NCBI RefSeq assembly: GCF_012427705.1
Contig: NZ_CP048602.1
Coordinates: 3,534,001-3,598,000, forward strand
Reading direction: 5' to 3'
DNA length: 64,000 bases
Source of the DNA: Vreelandella piezotolerans
GTDB lineage: Bacteria; Pseudomonadota; Gammaproteobacteria; Pseudomonadales; Halomonadaceae
The notes beneath the pieces are model-generated. The model was given only the letters and a program-made list of their open reading frames with translations. It searched no databases and had not been told where the DNA came from. The position numbers were made by a program, and so were the translations under genes. This document shows positions 42,516 through 50,644 of the stretch, piece by piece (the first letter of the stretch is position 1; every line of letters starts with the position of its first letter).

Positions 42516-42917
42516 TTACGGCTGGGCCCAGGATGCGCGGCTGCTGTGCGCAGCCGTCTTATTGGTAATTTTCCATTTACCATCGATTTTGATCAGCGCA
42601 ATCACATCGACCCAAGAATCTTCAAGGTTGTCGCTATTATCGAAGCCTAATAGCACGCTGGCGACCTCTCCGGCCTGGGTGATGGCAATGAAACGGCTCT
42701 TGACCTGCCGCTGGCTATTCGCCCATCGCTCAAAACGGTCGCTAATGAGATCGGTTGCCAAGGCACCCGCCGCGTCCAGCGCAAAAATCCACGCCTCTTG
42801 ATGAAACGCCTCCTCCAGCTTCTGCCTACTGCCTCGAAAACCATCGACATATAGCTGCACGACTCGTTTAATCTCGTCGATGTCAGGTGCATCACCGACC
42901 ATCGTGGTATCTACCAT
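42516..42917 (-). CDS. NTF2-like (putative lumazine-binding type) protein
   Basis: A 133-residue cytoplasmic protein of the NTF2/SnoaL-like fold. IDEIKRVVQLYVDGFRGSRQ, AWIFALDAAGALATDLISDRF and DVIALIKIDGKWKITNK fit the Lumazine_bd_2 type. Members are often of unknown role, some being small enzymes or binding proteins. AGGAG lies 7 nt before the ATG at 42917. It is last in a DASS-BKACE-NTF2 unit, 38 bp after the BKACE gene, so it may bind or isomerise a beta-keto acid. No catalytic residue can be assigned. Confidence 0.72.
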   Translation of the reverse strand: MVDTTMVGDAPDIDEIKRVVQLYVDGFRGSRQKLEEAFHQEAWIFALDAAGALATDLISDRFERWANSQRQVKSRFIAITQAGEVASVLLGFDNSDNLEDSWVDVIALIKIDGKWKITNKTAAHSSRASWAQP

Positions 42918-42955
42918 CTCGTCACTCCTGCTTATCAAGTGGTTGTTTCTTATCG

Positions 42956-43777
42956 TTATAACCCAAGCATCTCACGCGCTTGCTGCCAAGTAGCCACCGG
43001 GCGCTGATACTTTTCGCAAAGGGCTACGGTGCGCTCGACCAACACCGCGTTGGAGGGCGCCAAGGTGTCACTATCCAAGCGCACATTATCTTCGAGCCCC
43101 GTACGGGTATGGCCGCCAGCCGCAATCGACCACTCGTTGAGTAGGTACTGATGGGCACCAATGCCTGCACCGCACCACTGCGCATCCGGCGCCAGCCGCT
43201 TGAGCGTCTCGATGTAGAAATCGAAGGTGGGCTTGTCCGCTGGCATCGCATTCTTCACCCCCATGACAAACTGCACATAGAGCGGCGTCTTTAGCTTGCC
43301 TTGCTGGGAAAGACTCACGGCTTGATGGATATGCGACAGGTCGAACGCTTCGATTTCAGGCTTGACGCCGTACTTGAGCATCTCATCGGCCAACCACTCC
43401 ACCAGTTGGGGCGGATTCTCGTAGACACGATTGGGGAAATTATTGGAGCCCACCGAGAGGCTGGCCATATCAGGCTTCAGCGGGAGCATCCCACCCCGGG
43501 CTTCTCCTGCCCCGGAACGCCCGCCGGTGGAGAGCTGAATAATCATTCCCGGGCAGTGCTTCTTAAGCCCTTCCATCAGGCGGCCAAACTTTTCTGGGTC
43601 AGATGAGGGGGTTTGGTCATCGTTGCGCACATGGCAGTGGGCAATGGTCGCCCCTGCTTCGAACGCTGCCTGGGTGCTCTCAACCTGCTCCTCGACCGTA
43701 ATCGGTACGGCTGGGTTGTTCTCTTTGCGTGGCAGGCTGCCGGTAATGGCGACACAGATAATGCAGGGCTGGGACAT
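42956..43777 (-). CDS. BKACE (DUF849) beta-keto acid cleavage enzyme
   Basis: A 273-residue TIM-barrel enzyme of the beta-keto acid cleavage family, whose founding member is 3-keto-5-aminohexanoate cleavage enzyme Kce. These enzymes split a beta-keto acid with acetyl-CoA to give acetoacetate and a CoA ester, using Zn2+. The zinc His pair is in IAHCHVRNDD (about 45). ITGSLPRKENNPAVPIT near the start and MASLSVGSNNFPNRVYEN are characteristic. I chose the ATG at 43777 with GAGG upstream. The partner carrier is DASS-type, so a dicarboxylate-like keto acid is possible. The particular substrate is unknown. Confidence 0.87.
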   Translation of the reverse strand: MSQPCIICVAITGSLPRKENNPAVPITVEEQVESTQAAFEAGATIAHCHVRNDDQTPSSDPEKFGRLMEGLKKHCPGMIIQLSTGGRSGAGEARGGMLPLKPDMASLSVGSNNFPNRVYENPPQLVEWLADEMLKYGVKPEIEAFDLSHIHQAVSLSQQGKLKTPLYVQFVMGVKNAMPADKPTFDFYIETLKRLAPDAQWCGAGIGAHQYLLNEWSIAAGGHTRTGLEDNVRLDSDTLAPSNAVLVERTVALCEKYQRPVATWQQAREMLGL

Positions 43778-43888
43778 GGGAGCCTCTTTGTTCTTATTGC
43801 GAACATTAATTTGTATAACGAACACTTTAGGCTGTCTATCCGGTATCGTCAAATCAACAGGGCGACCAACGACATTGAGCATCACGGT

Positions 43889-45391
43889 TTAGAAAGAGAC
43901 ATCGAAGACCAGCGGTACGATGGTGTAGAGCGCCACCATGATCACCAGCAGGCCGATGACATTGAGCCAGACACCTGCTCGAATCATGCTTTGGATAGGC
44001 AGATCTCCCGTGGCGAACGCCACGGCATTGGAAGGCGTTGCGACCGGCAGCATGAAGGCACAGCTCACAGCAAAGGTGACCACGATGGTCATCAGGAAGG
44101 GCTCGATACCCAGCCCCACGGCAATCGATCCCATGATCGGGAAGAAGGCCGCCGCCGTCGCCGTGTTACTGGTGAGTTCGGTCAATAGAATGATGACGAA
44201 AGCCGTGATGGCGAGAATCAGGATCGGCGGTAGCCCCGATAATCCCGATACGCTTTCGCCCACCCAGGCACTCAAGCCAGTGGCAGTGAACTGGGCTGAG
44301 AGTGTTAGGCCACCGCCAAACAAAATCAGGACTCCCCAGGGCACATCGCGGGTGGCCGACCAATCCAGCAATGCCCCCTTTCCCTTAGAGGCGGGAATCA
44401 CGAACATCAGAATCGCCGCGAGGATCGCCACACTGGTGTCGTTGATATTGGAGAGCCAGGGTAAGACGTTCTGCACCGACAAGATTCGCGCTATCAAGGG
44501 TAAACATACCCAGCAGAACACGGCCCCGCCAAACACCATCAGTACGCGCGCCTCTTCAGGCGATAGGCGGCCCATCCTTTCGAGCTCCGACGCGATCATC
44601 GCTCGACCGCCCTGAATGTTTTCGACTTCCGAGCGGAACACCAGCTTGTTCAGAACGAACCAAGCCAACACTAGCATGGTGAATGAGAATGGCACTCCCA
44701 CCAGCATCCAGTGGCCAAACCCGATACTCAGCCCGTGGGTATCTGCCATGTATGCGCGCATTAGCGCCATCGGCGGCTGACCAATCAGGGTGGCCATGGA
44801 GCCGATGGTGATGGCGTAGGCAATACCCAGTAAAACAGCGGCGGAGAACTTGGGCGTGTCATCACCGTTACCCAGTGATGCCACCAGCGCGATGATCGAG
44901 CCGCCGATGGGTACCATAATGACGGCGGTGGCGGTATTGCTCACCCACATGGTGATAAACCAGCTAGCGAACATCAAACCGAAAACGATTTGCGCAGGCT
45001 TGGTACCCACCGTTAGCACCGTCAGTAGCGCAAAGCGGCGATGTAAATTCCAGCGCTGCGTTGCCAAGCCCAGCAATACGCCACCCAAGACGAGAAAGAC
45101 GATGCTATGGGCATAGGGCGCAGCGGTCACACCGACCGACGCAATATCGAAAAAGGGGAACAGTACGAGCGGAAGCAGCGATGTCGCCGGAATGGGAATC
45201 GCCTCTGTCATCCACCAGGTGGCCATCAGCATTGCAATGCCAGCGACGAGACGCGCATTGAAGGTCAGCGTTTCGGGCAAAAGGAAGAAAACTCCCAAAC
45301 TTACTAGAACGCCCAGAACAAGAGACATCGGCTTGAAAGCCGAGGCTTCAGTAGAGGGCGCTGGCTCAACGGCCCCAGTGGAGTGCGACAT
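43889..45391 (-). CDS. DASS/SLC13-family anion:Na+ symporter
   Basis: A 500-residue membrane carrier of the divalent anion:sodium symporter family. The two SNT substrate and sodium motifs are visible: SNTATAVIMVPIG (about 160) and TSNTATAAAFFPIMG (about 420), with TEAIPIPATSLLPLVLFP early on. Family substrates are dicarboxylates, citrate, sulfonates or sulfate. The ATG at 45391 follows AGGT at 8 nt. It is first in the DASS-BKACE-NTF2 unit, 111 bp before the BKACE gene, and no regulator is adjacent. Confidence 0.9.
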   Translation of the reverse strand: MSHSTGAVEPAPSTEASAFKPMSLVLGVLVSLGVFFLLPETLTFNARLVAGIAMLMATWWMTEAIPIPATSLLPLVLFPFFDIASVGVTAAPYAHSIVFLVLGGVLLGLATQRWNLHRRFALLTVLTVGTKPAQIVFGLMFASWFITMWVSNTATAVIMVPIGGSIIALVASLGNGDDTPKFSAAVLLGIAYAITIGSMATLIGQPPMALMRAYMADTHGLSIGFGHWMLVGVPFSFTMLVLAWFVLNKLVFRSEVENIQGGRAMIASELERMGRLSPEEARVLMVFGGAVFCWVCLPLIARILSVQNVLPWLSNINDTSVAILAAILMFVIPASKGKGALLDWSATRDVPWGVLILFGGGLTLSAQFTATGLSAWVGESVSGLSGLPPILILAITAFVIILLTELTSNTATAAAFFPIMGSIAVGLGIEPFLMTIVVTFAVSCAFMLPVATPSNAVAFATGDLPIQSMIRAGVWLNVIGLLVIMVALYTIVPLVFDVSF

Positions 45392-45803
45392 GGCAATGAC
45401 CTGCATCGGAATAGAAATAACGTGCAAATCAGTGTCACGACGGACGCGCAATGCCGCCAATACCTCTCAGGTTGATGTGCATACCCGGACAAACCGCACC
45501 GCCCAAGCACACACCCTCCCTACACAACAGAAACGATGAATCGAGCTTCCAGGGGCTATCCACTTCCCATCTTTTTGGGAGAAGACTGCCAACACATCGT
45601 CTCCGTGCTCATCCGTGCGACGTATGGCTTACGACTAATGGATTTTACGATTAGTCCTTATTGCCGAGCGAGGGCCATTGACGTATCAACGCGCTCCCTT
45701 TTGGTACAGGTTGAGGCATTAAAGGCCCAACTGAGTGGTAAAAAGTCCTAACGAGGCGCCAGGAATTGAGTACAAAGAGCACACAACGTGCTACGCTCTA
45801 CCT
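45392..45803. other. 412-bp region between DASS and toxin genes, no supported gene
   Basis: The region must contain the DASS promoter (minus strand) and the toxin-antitoxin promoter (+ strand). A short open frame (45536-45751) has no ribosome-binding site and no family I recognise. A 7-bp inverted repeat GACTAAT/ATTAGTC occurs at 45633-45639 and 45650-45656, and another lies just before the toxin gene. Confidence 0.4.
45778..45792. promoter_or_regulatory. Inverted repeat just upstream of the toxin gene
   Basis: AGCAC-ACAAC-GTGCT is a perfect 5+5+5 repeat that ends 11 bp before the toxin start codon. Ribbon-helix-helix antitoxins usually bind such repeats at their own promoter, so it is a candidate operator for the toxin-antitoxin pair. 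Confidence 0.4.
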
Positions 45804-46082
45804 ATGAAAACGATCACATGGAACCCAGAGAAGAACAAACTTCTCCAAGTGGAAAGAGATATCTCGTTTGAGGATGTGGTTTTTCACATCTCGATCGGAG
45901 GTATCCTAGATACGTTTGAGCATCCGAATCAGGAGCGGTATCCGGGTCAACAAATCCATGTGATTGAGATAGAGGAGTATGCATACCTCGTACCCTTCGT
46001 GGAGTCAGAGGATGAGGTTTTTCTGAAAACGATCATCCCGAGCCGGAAGGCGACCAAAACCTATTTGGGAGGTCCGAAATGA
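45804..46082 (+). CDS. BrnT-like toxin
   Basis: A 92-residue protein of the BrnT type, a RelE-fold ribonuclease toxin. The family pattern is visible: TITWNPEKNKLLQVERDISFEDV at the start (in part), HPNQERYPGQQIHVIEI in the middle and IIPSRKATKTYLG at the end. It overlaps the next gene by 4 bp, toxin first, as in brnTA. No clear Shine-Dalgarno precedes the ATG, so translation may be weak. Base composition is lower in GC than its neighbours, consistent with transfer. Its toxicity is inferred. Confidence 0.75.
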   Translation: MKTITWNPEKNKLLQVERDISFEDVVFHISIGGILDTFEHPNQERYPGQQIHVIEIEEYAYLVPFVESEDEVFLKTIIPSRKATKTYLGGPK

Positions 46083-46351
46083 GCAGGTTGGATAAAGAAG
46101 AGCTGGAAATCCTGGATGCTTTTGAAGCAGATGAAATGCAGCGCGCACCAGATGTAAAGGATAGGAAAGCGCGGCATCAACAGTACGCCGACGCTATGTT
46201 CAAAAAAGATGCCCGTATCAACATCAGGCTTTCTTCCAAGGATCTCAGGGGGCTCCAGAAGAAGGCGCTGGCCGAAGGTATTCCCTATCAAACACTGGTT
46301 GCCAGTATCCTTCACAAGTATGTGGAAGGTCGCTTACATGAGGATCGGTAG
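46079..46351 (+). CDS. CopG/BrnA-like ribbon-helix-helix antitoxin
   Basis: A 90-residue acidic protein. The C-terminal part has the ribbon-helix-helix signature: RINIRLSSKDLRGLQKKALA, then EGIPYQTLVASILHKYV (about 46-85). The N-terminal half (LDKEELEILDAFEADEM) is probably the toxin-binding segment. It overlaps the toxin gene (ATGA). It should neutralise the toxin and repress the promoter through the inverted repeat upstream. Confidence 0.8.
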   Translation: MSRLDKEELEILDAFEADEMQRAPDVKDRKARHQQYADAMFKKDARINIRLSSKDLRGLQKKALAEGIPYQTLVASILHKYVEGRLHEDR

Positions 46352-46470
46352 CTAATACACTGTTGCGGCGCCTATTACGTAGCGCCTTAGGTTTCATTAC
46401 ATGGGGCACATGCTACAAGGGCTGCATGGGATTATCTAAATAATCGCTCATAAGCGAAGCCAGCCAAACA

Positions 46471-46504
46471 AAAATGGCCTGCGAGAAATCGCAGGCCATT
46501 TTTT
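46471..46504. terminator. Bidirectional terminator after the tRNA-Arg gene
   Basis: AAATGGCCTGCGA (46471-46483) pairs with TCGCAGGCCATTT (46488-46500) around a 4-nt loop, flanked by an A-run on the left and a T-run on the right. It would end the tRNA transcript (minus strand) and the toxin-antitoxin transcript (+ strand). Confidence 0.85.
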
Positions 46505-46509
46505 CAATT

Positions 46510-46586
46510 TGGCGCGCCCGGCAGGAATTGAACCTGCGACCTTCGGCTTCGGAGGCCGACACTCTATCCAACTGAGCTACGGGCGC
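46510..46586 (-). tRNA. tRNA-Arg (anticodon CCG)
   Basis: On the minus strand the 77-nt gene folds into a full cloverleaf: acceptor GCGCCCG/CGGGCGC, D-arm GCTC/GAGT, anticodon stem TCGGC/GCCGA with loop CTCCGAA (anticodon CCG), variable AGGTC, T-arm GCAGG/CCTGC with loop TTCAATT, discriminator G. The CCA end is encoded (46510-46512). It reads CGG codons. The 3' half of a tRNA gene is a common integration site, and a toxin-antitoxin pair lies just beyond it. Confidence 0.97.
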
Positions 46587-46740
46587 TTTGGATGCGTATC
46601 GTACCCGTGTGGGCGGGCCGTGTCTAGCGGCGGGGCGGTTTTAGGCCGCCTTGTGATTGACCGTTTTCCCTGCGGTGGTGCATGCTCTGTGGGCACTTTT
46701 GCACCTCTTAACCCCCTTGGTCATATTGGGAACATAATAA

Positions 46741-47739
46741 ATGAAAACATTTGCACGTAGTACGCTGGCACTGGGCATCTCACTGGCGCTGGTCAGCGCC
46801 GCGAACGCCAACGATTTTGCGGATATGGACCCGGTCACGCTGCGCCTGGCCCACGTGGTCAACGAGCAGGATGGCTTCCATATCGCGGCCACCAAGTTCG
46901 AAGAGCTGGTGGAAGAGCGCACCGATGGCAAGGTGAATATCGAGATCTTCCCCAACGCCTCGCTGGGCGATGAGCGCACGCTGCTGGAAGGCATGCAGAT
47001 CGGCACCGTGGACATGGGCGTGATCACCAACGGCCCGGTGGCCAACTTCGTGGAAGAGATGGCGGTCTTCGAACTGCCCTTCCTGTTCCCCACTCCCGAA
47101 GCCGCCTATGGCGTGCTGGATGGCCCCATCGGTCAGGAGCTGCTGGACAAGCTGGCCGACGTGAACCTGAAAGGCCTGGCCTACGCCGAGCGTGGCTTCC
47201 GCAACCTGACCAACAGCGAGCGCGCCGTGAATTCGCCGGAAGACCTGGATGGCCTGCGCATTCGCGTGATGGAAAACCCGGTCTACACCGACACCTTCCG
47301 CGAGCTGGGGGCCAATGCGATCCCCATGGCCTGGACCGAAGCGCTTACCGCCATGCAGCAGGGCACCATCGACGGCCAGGAGAACCCGGTGAACGTGATC
47401 CACTCGTTCAACCTGGATGAAACCCAGAACTACATGACGCTCTCGCGCCACACCTACGCACCGGCGATCTTCGTGATGGGCATGCCCGCCTGGAACCAGC
47501 TCCCCGAGGCTGCCCAAGCAGTATTGGAAGAAGCCGCCCAGGAAGCTGCCGAGCACGAGCGCCAGGTGAACGCAGAGATGGAAGCGGAGCAGTTGCAGGC
47601 GCTGCGCGACGCGGGCATGGAGATCAACGACACCCCGGACATGGAAGCCTTCCAATCCGCCGTTGCGCCGGTGTACGAGAAGTACGGTGAGCAGTTCGGT
47701 GACTACCTGCCGCGTATTCAGGAGGCGCTGCAACAGTGA
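46741..47739 (+). CDS. dctP: TRAP transporter solute-binding protein (DctP)
   Basis: A 332-residue periplasmic receptor of the DctP family. A signal peptide covers about residues 1-23 (ending SAANAND). VTLRLAHVVNEQDGFHIAA, FPNASLGDERTLLEGMQIG, and GLRIRVMENPVYTDTFRELG with the carboxylate-binding Arg are typical. NAIPMAWTEALTAMQQGTID is the conserved substrate-side loop. The start has only a weak GGGA before it. It leads the dctPQM unit. Substrates of such systems are C4-dicarboxylates, sugar acids or keto acids; the specific one is unknown. Confidence 0.92.
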   Translation: MKTFARSTLALGISLALVSAANANDFADMDPVTLRLAHVVNEQDGFHIAATKFEELVEERTDGKVNIEIFPNASLGDERTLLEGMQIGTVDMGVITNGPVANFVEEMAVFELPFLFPTPEAAYGVLDGPIGQELLDKLADVNLKGLAYAERGFRNLTNSERAVNSPEDLDGLRIRVMENPVYTDTFRELGANAIPMAWTEALTAMQQGTIDGQENPVNVIHSFNLDETQNYMTLSRHTYAPAIFVMGMPAWNQLPEAAQAVLEEAAQEAAEHERQVNAEMEAEQLQALRDAGMEINDTPDMEAFQSAVAPVYEKYGEQFGDYLPRIQEALQQ

Positions 47740-48260
47740 TGTCGTTTGCACAGCCTCTGTTGACGCTGCTGCAACGCATTGAACGCGGGCTGGATGCCAT
47801 CATCCAGCCCGTGGTGTTTGCGGGCATGGCGGCGTTGATCGGTGTGATCACGCTACAGATCGTTTCGCGGGTGCTGTTCAGCGCCGTGGGTTGGACCGAA
47901 GAGGTCGCGCGGTTTCTGCTGGTGTGGATCACCTTTCTCGCGGGCACGCTGGCGTTTCAGCGCGGGCGACATATCGCGGTCAGTTTCGCAGTGGATGCCT
48001 TGCCCCTCCCGATGCGCAAGCTGGCCAGGCTGGCGGCGCTGGCGATTGTGGTGGCGTTCATGATCACGCTGATCGTCATCGGCTACCGCTATATGCAGGT
48101 GCAGAGCTTCCAGAAATCCGCTTCGCTACGGCTCTCGATGACCTATGTCTACGCCGTGATGCCCGTCTGCGCGGCGATCATGGCGTGGTATGCGCTGGTC
48201 GATATGGTCGAGCTACTGGTGAACGGCGAGATGCCCCCGTCCCAGGAGGCGTCGTTATGA
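47739..48260 (+). CDS. dctQ: TRAP transporter small permease (DctQ)
   Basis: A 173-residue membrane protein with four helices (about 22-45, 58-75, 95-118 and 138-160). FSAVGWTEEVARFLLVWITFLAG is the typical DctQ segment (in part). It links receptor and large permease. The ATG at 47739 overlaps the dctP stop by one base; the end overlaps dctM by 4 bp. Confidence 0.9.
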   Translation: MSFAQPLLTLLQRIERGLDAIIQPVVFAGMAALIGVITLQIVSRVLFSAVGWTEEVARFLLVWITFLAGTLAFQRGRHIAVSFAVDALPLPMRKLARLAALAIVVAFMITLIVIGYRYMQVQSFQKSASLRLSMTYVYAVMPVCAAIMAWYALVDMVELLVNGEMPPSQEASL

Positions 48261-49519
48261 CCCTGCTGCTGTTCGGGCTGTTCTTTCTGTTCATGCTGCT
48301 AGGCGTGCCGATTGCCTTTGCGATTGGGGCCAGTACACTCTACGCGCTGTATCAATCCGGCGTGCCGCTGATGGTGGTCACCCAGCAGATGTTCCAGGGC
48401 ATCAACTCCTTTGCTCTGGTGGCCATTCCGATGTTCATTCTGGCCGGGGATTTAATGGCCCAGGGCAAGGTTAGCGAGCGCCTGGTGAGCTTTGCCGATT
48501 CGCTGGTGGGCTTCATGCGCGGCGGCTTGTCGGTGGTGTCCGTCATGGCGGGCATGTTCTTCGCGGCCATTTCTGGCTCCGGCGCGGCCACCACGGCGGC
48601 GGTGGGCTCAAGCCTGGTGCCGGAGCTCAAGCGCAAAGGCTACGACCCCGCCTCGGCGGCCAGCCTGATTGCCGCCAGCGGTACCATTGGTGTGGTGATT
48701 CCCCCGTCGGTGCCGATGATCATCTACGCGGTCATCGCCCAGCAGTCGGTTTCCGAACTGTTCTTGAACGGCTTTTTGCCGGGGCTGGCGATGGGCGTGG
48801 CCCTCATGGCCATCGCCATTACCCAGGCGTACAAACGCCAGTACCCGAAAGGGACCCCGCTGTCGCTGGCCACCATGTGGCGCACGTTCAAGGCCGCGAG
48901 TTGGGGCTTGATGACCCCGGTGATCATTCTAGGGGGCATCTTTTCGGGGATTTTCACGCCGTCGGAAGCGGCCGTGGTGGCGGTGAACTACGCCCTGCTG
49001 GTGTCGCTCTTCGTGTATCGCGACTTGACCCTGCCCCAGGTTTACAAGCTGTTGATTCGCTCGGCGATGACCACGGCGGTGATCATGCTGGTGATCGCCA
49101 TGTCGGCGGTGCTGAGCTGGACGCTCTCTAGCTGGCAGGTGCCCGGCGCGATTGCCCAAGCGGTGCTGTCGCTCTCCACCAACCCTTACGTGATCATGCT
49201 ACTGATCGTGGGAATCATTCTGCTCACTGGGGTATTCATCGAAACGGCCAGCGCTTTGATCATCCTCACACCGGTACTGCTGCCGCTGGTGCTGCAGCTG
49301 GGCATCGACCCGATCCATTTCGGGCTGATCATCGTGGTGGGGCTATCGATTGGCATGATTACCCCGCCCGTGGCGATCAACCTGTACGTGGCGTCGTCCG
49401 TGACCCAACTGCCGCTGGAGCGGATCACCCGCGCCATCATCCCCTATCTGCTAGGGCTGATTGGCGTGCTGCTGCTGGTGGTTTACGTGCCTATCCTGCT
49501 GGGCTGGTCGGGAAGCTGA
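48257..49519 (+). CDS. dctM: TRAP transporter large permease (DctM)
   Basis: A 420-residue permease with about 12 helices. Typical motifs: LLGVPIAFAIGAS at the start, FALVAIPMFILAGDLMA, AAISGSGAATTAAVGSSLVP, and SGTIGVVIPPSVPMIIYA. It uses a sodium gradient to import the ligand delivered by DctP. The start overlaps dctQ (ATGA) after AGGAGG. A GlxA-type regulator gene is convergent 26 bp downstream. Confidence 0.92.
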   Translation: MTLLLFGLFFLFMLLGVPIAFAIGASTLYALYQSGVPLMVVTQQMFQGINSFALVAIPMFILAGDLMAQGKVSERLVSFADSLVGFMRGGLSVVSVMAGMFFAAISGSGAATTAAVGSSLVPELKRKGYDPASAASLIAASGTIGVVIPPSVPMIIYAVIAQQSVSELFLNGFLPGLAMGVALMAIAITQAYKRQYPKGTPLSLATMWRTFKAASWGLMTPVIILGGIFSGIFTPSEAAVVAVNYALLVSLFVYRDLTLPQVYKLLIRSAMTTAVIMLVIAMSAVLSWTLSSWQVPGAIAQAVLSLSTNPYVIMLLIVGIILLTGVFIETASALIILTPVLLPLVLQLGIDPIHFGLIIVVGLSIGMITPPVAINLYVASSVTQLPLERITRAIIPYLLGLIGVLLLVVYVPILLGWSGS

Positions 49520-49545
49520 CGCCAAGCACCGAGCTCACGCGCGGT

Positions 49546-50598
49546 TTACTGCGCTTGGCCACTGGCTTGGCACGACTTCCGAAACTGGCCGGGCGTGACG
49601 TCGAACAGTTGATAAAAACAGCTGCGAAAATGGGAGATACTGACGAAGCCCGTGGCCACCGCCACCTCGGCCACGGGCTTGTTGGTTTGCTGCAGCAGCT
49701 GCCGCGCGCGGGTCAAGCGAAGCTCCATGTAGTAGCGCGAGGGGCTGGCATCGACGTACGTGCAAAACATACGCTCTAACTGACGTCGCGAAATGTTGAC
49801 CCAGTTGGCGATTTCGGCAATCGTCAGCGGCTCTTCGATATTGTTCTTCATGAGCTGCAAAGAGACTTTGAGCTTTTCGGGTAGGGTCGGGTTTTGGTCG
49901 ACGTTGAGCGTCGAGATATCCGGCGAATCGAGCCCCTTGTCGCAACTCAACATCTCCTCCACCGCCGCGACCACGGCGTTGCCGCAGTCCGCGCGCACCA
50001 CCTCGAGCATCATGCTCAGCGAACTGCTGGCACCGGCGCAGCTCAGCCGGTTGCGGTCCACGATGAAGCTACGGCTGGTCACGGCGACATCCCAAAACTG
50101 CTCGGCCATCATCGCCCGGCCATCCGGATGATAAGCGCACTGATAACCGCTCAGCAGTCCCGCCTCCGCCAGAAAATAGGCACCGTTCCACAGCCCACCC
50201 AGCACGATGCCCTGAGCATCAGCACTTCTCAGCCGGTTACGTAGCAGCGGCGTCGACTTGGGCTGCACGCGCAGCCCCCCGCAGACGATCAACACATCGA
50301 CCGGCGGCGAGGCGCTATCGAACGCGTCGAGCGATAGGTCGGTGGCCACCTCGATGCCCAAGTCGGACATCGTGGCGCCCGACTCGCCGCCCACCACCAC
50401 CACGTCGTACAGCGTGGCGGCTTTCATCAGGTTGGTGGTCACCAGCGCATCCACCGCACCGGTAAACGCCATCATCGAAAAGTGCTCCAACAGAACGAAT
50501 GCGACGCGACGCGTGCCGTGGGGCGTATCACGCTCCTCGGAAGGCGTAATGTAGGGCAAATTCTTGCTCTTTAACGTGCTAGAGAACCGGTCTCGCAT
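49546..50598 (-). CDS. GlxA-family AraC-type transcriptional regulator
   Basis: A 350-residue regulator: an N-terminal DJ-1/PfpI-like domain (about 28-195; FVLLEHFSMMAFTGAVDALV, then VDVLIVCGGLRVQ) and a C-terminal AraC double helix-turn-helix (about 250-345; IAEIANWVNISRRQLERMF and VAEVAVATGFVSISHFRSCF). Members control amine, choline, arginine or polyol catabolism. It is convergent with dctPQM, so it may or may not be its regulator. GAGGG precedes the ATG. Confidence 0.88.
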   Translation of the reverse strand: MRDRFSSTLKSKNLPYITPSEERDTPHGTRRVAFVLLEHFSMMAFTGAVDALVTTNLMKAATLYDVVVVGGESGATMSDLGIEVATDLSLDAFDSASPPVDVLIVCGGLRVQPKSTPLLRNRLRSADAQGIVLGGLWNGAYFLAEAGLLSGYQCAYHPDGRAMMAEQFWDVAVTSRSFIVDRNRLSCAGASSSLSMMLEVVRADCGNAVVAAVEEMLSCDKGLDSPDISTLNVDQNPTLPEKLKVSLQLMKNNIEEPLTIAEIANWVNISRRQLERMFCTYVDASPSRYYMELRLTRARQLLQQTNKPVAEVAVATGFVSISHFRSCFYQLFDVTPGQFRKSCQASGQAQ

Positions 50599-50644
50599 GT
50601 GCCCTCGGTGTTCATTGGCAGCCGTGGTTTTTCTCGAACGTCGT

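Noticed and set aside
45536..45751. A 71-codon frame before the toxin gene
   Set aside because: No Shine-Dalgarno and no recognisable family. The end vaguely recalls helical tails of recombination proteins, but that is not enough to call a gene or a remnant.
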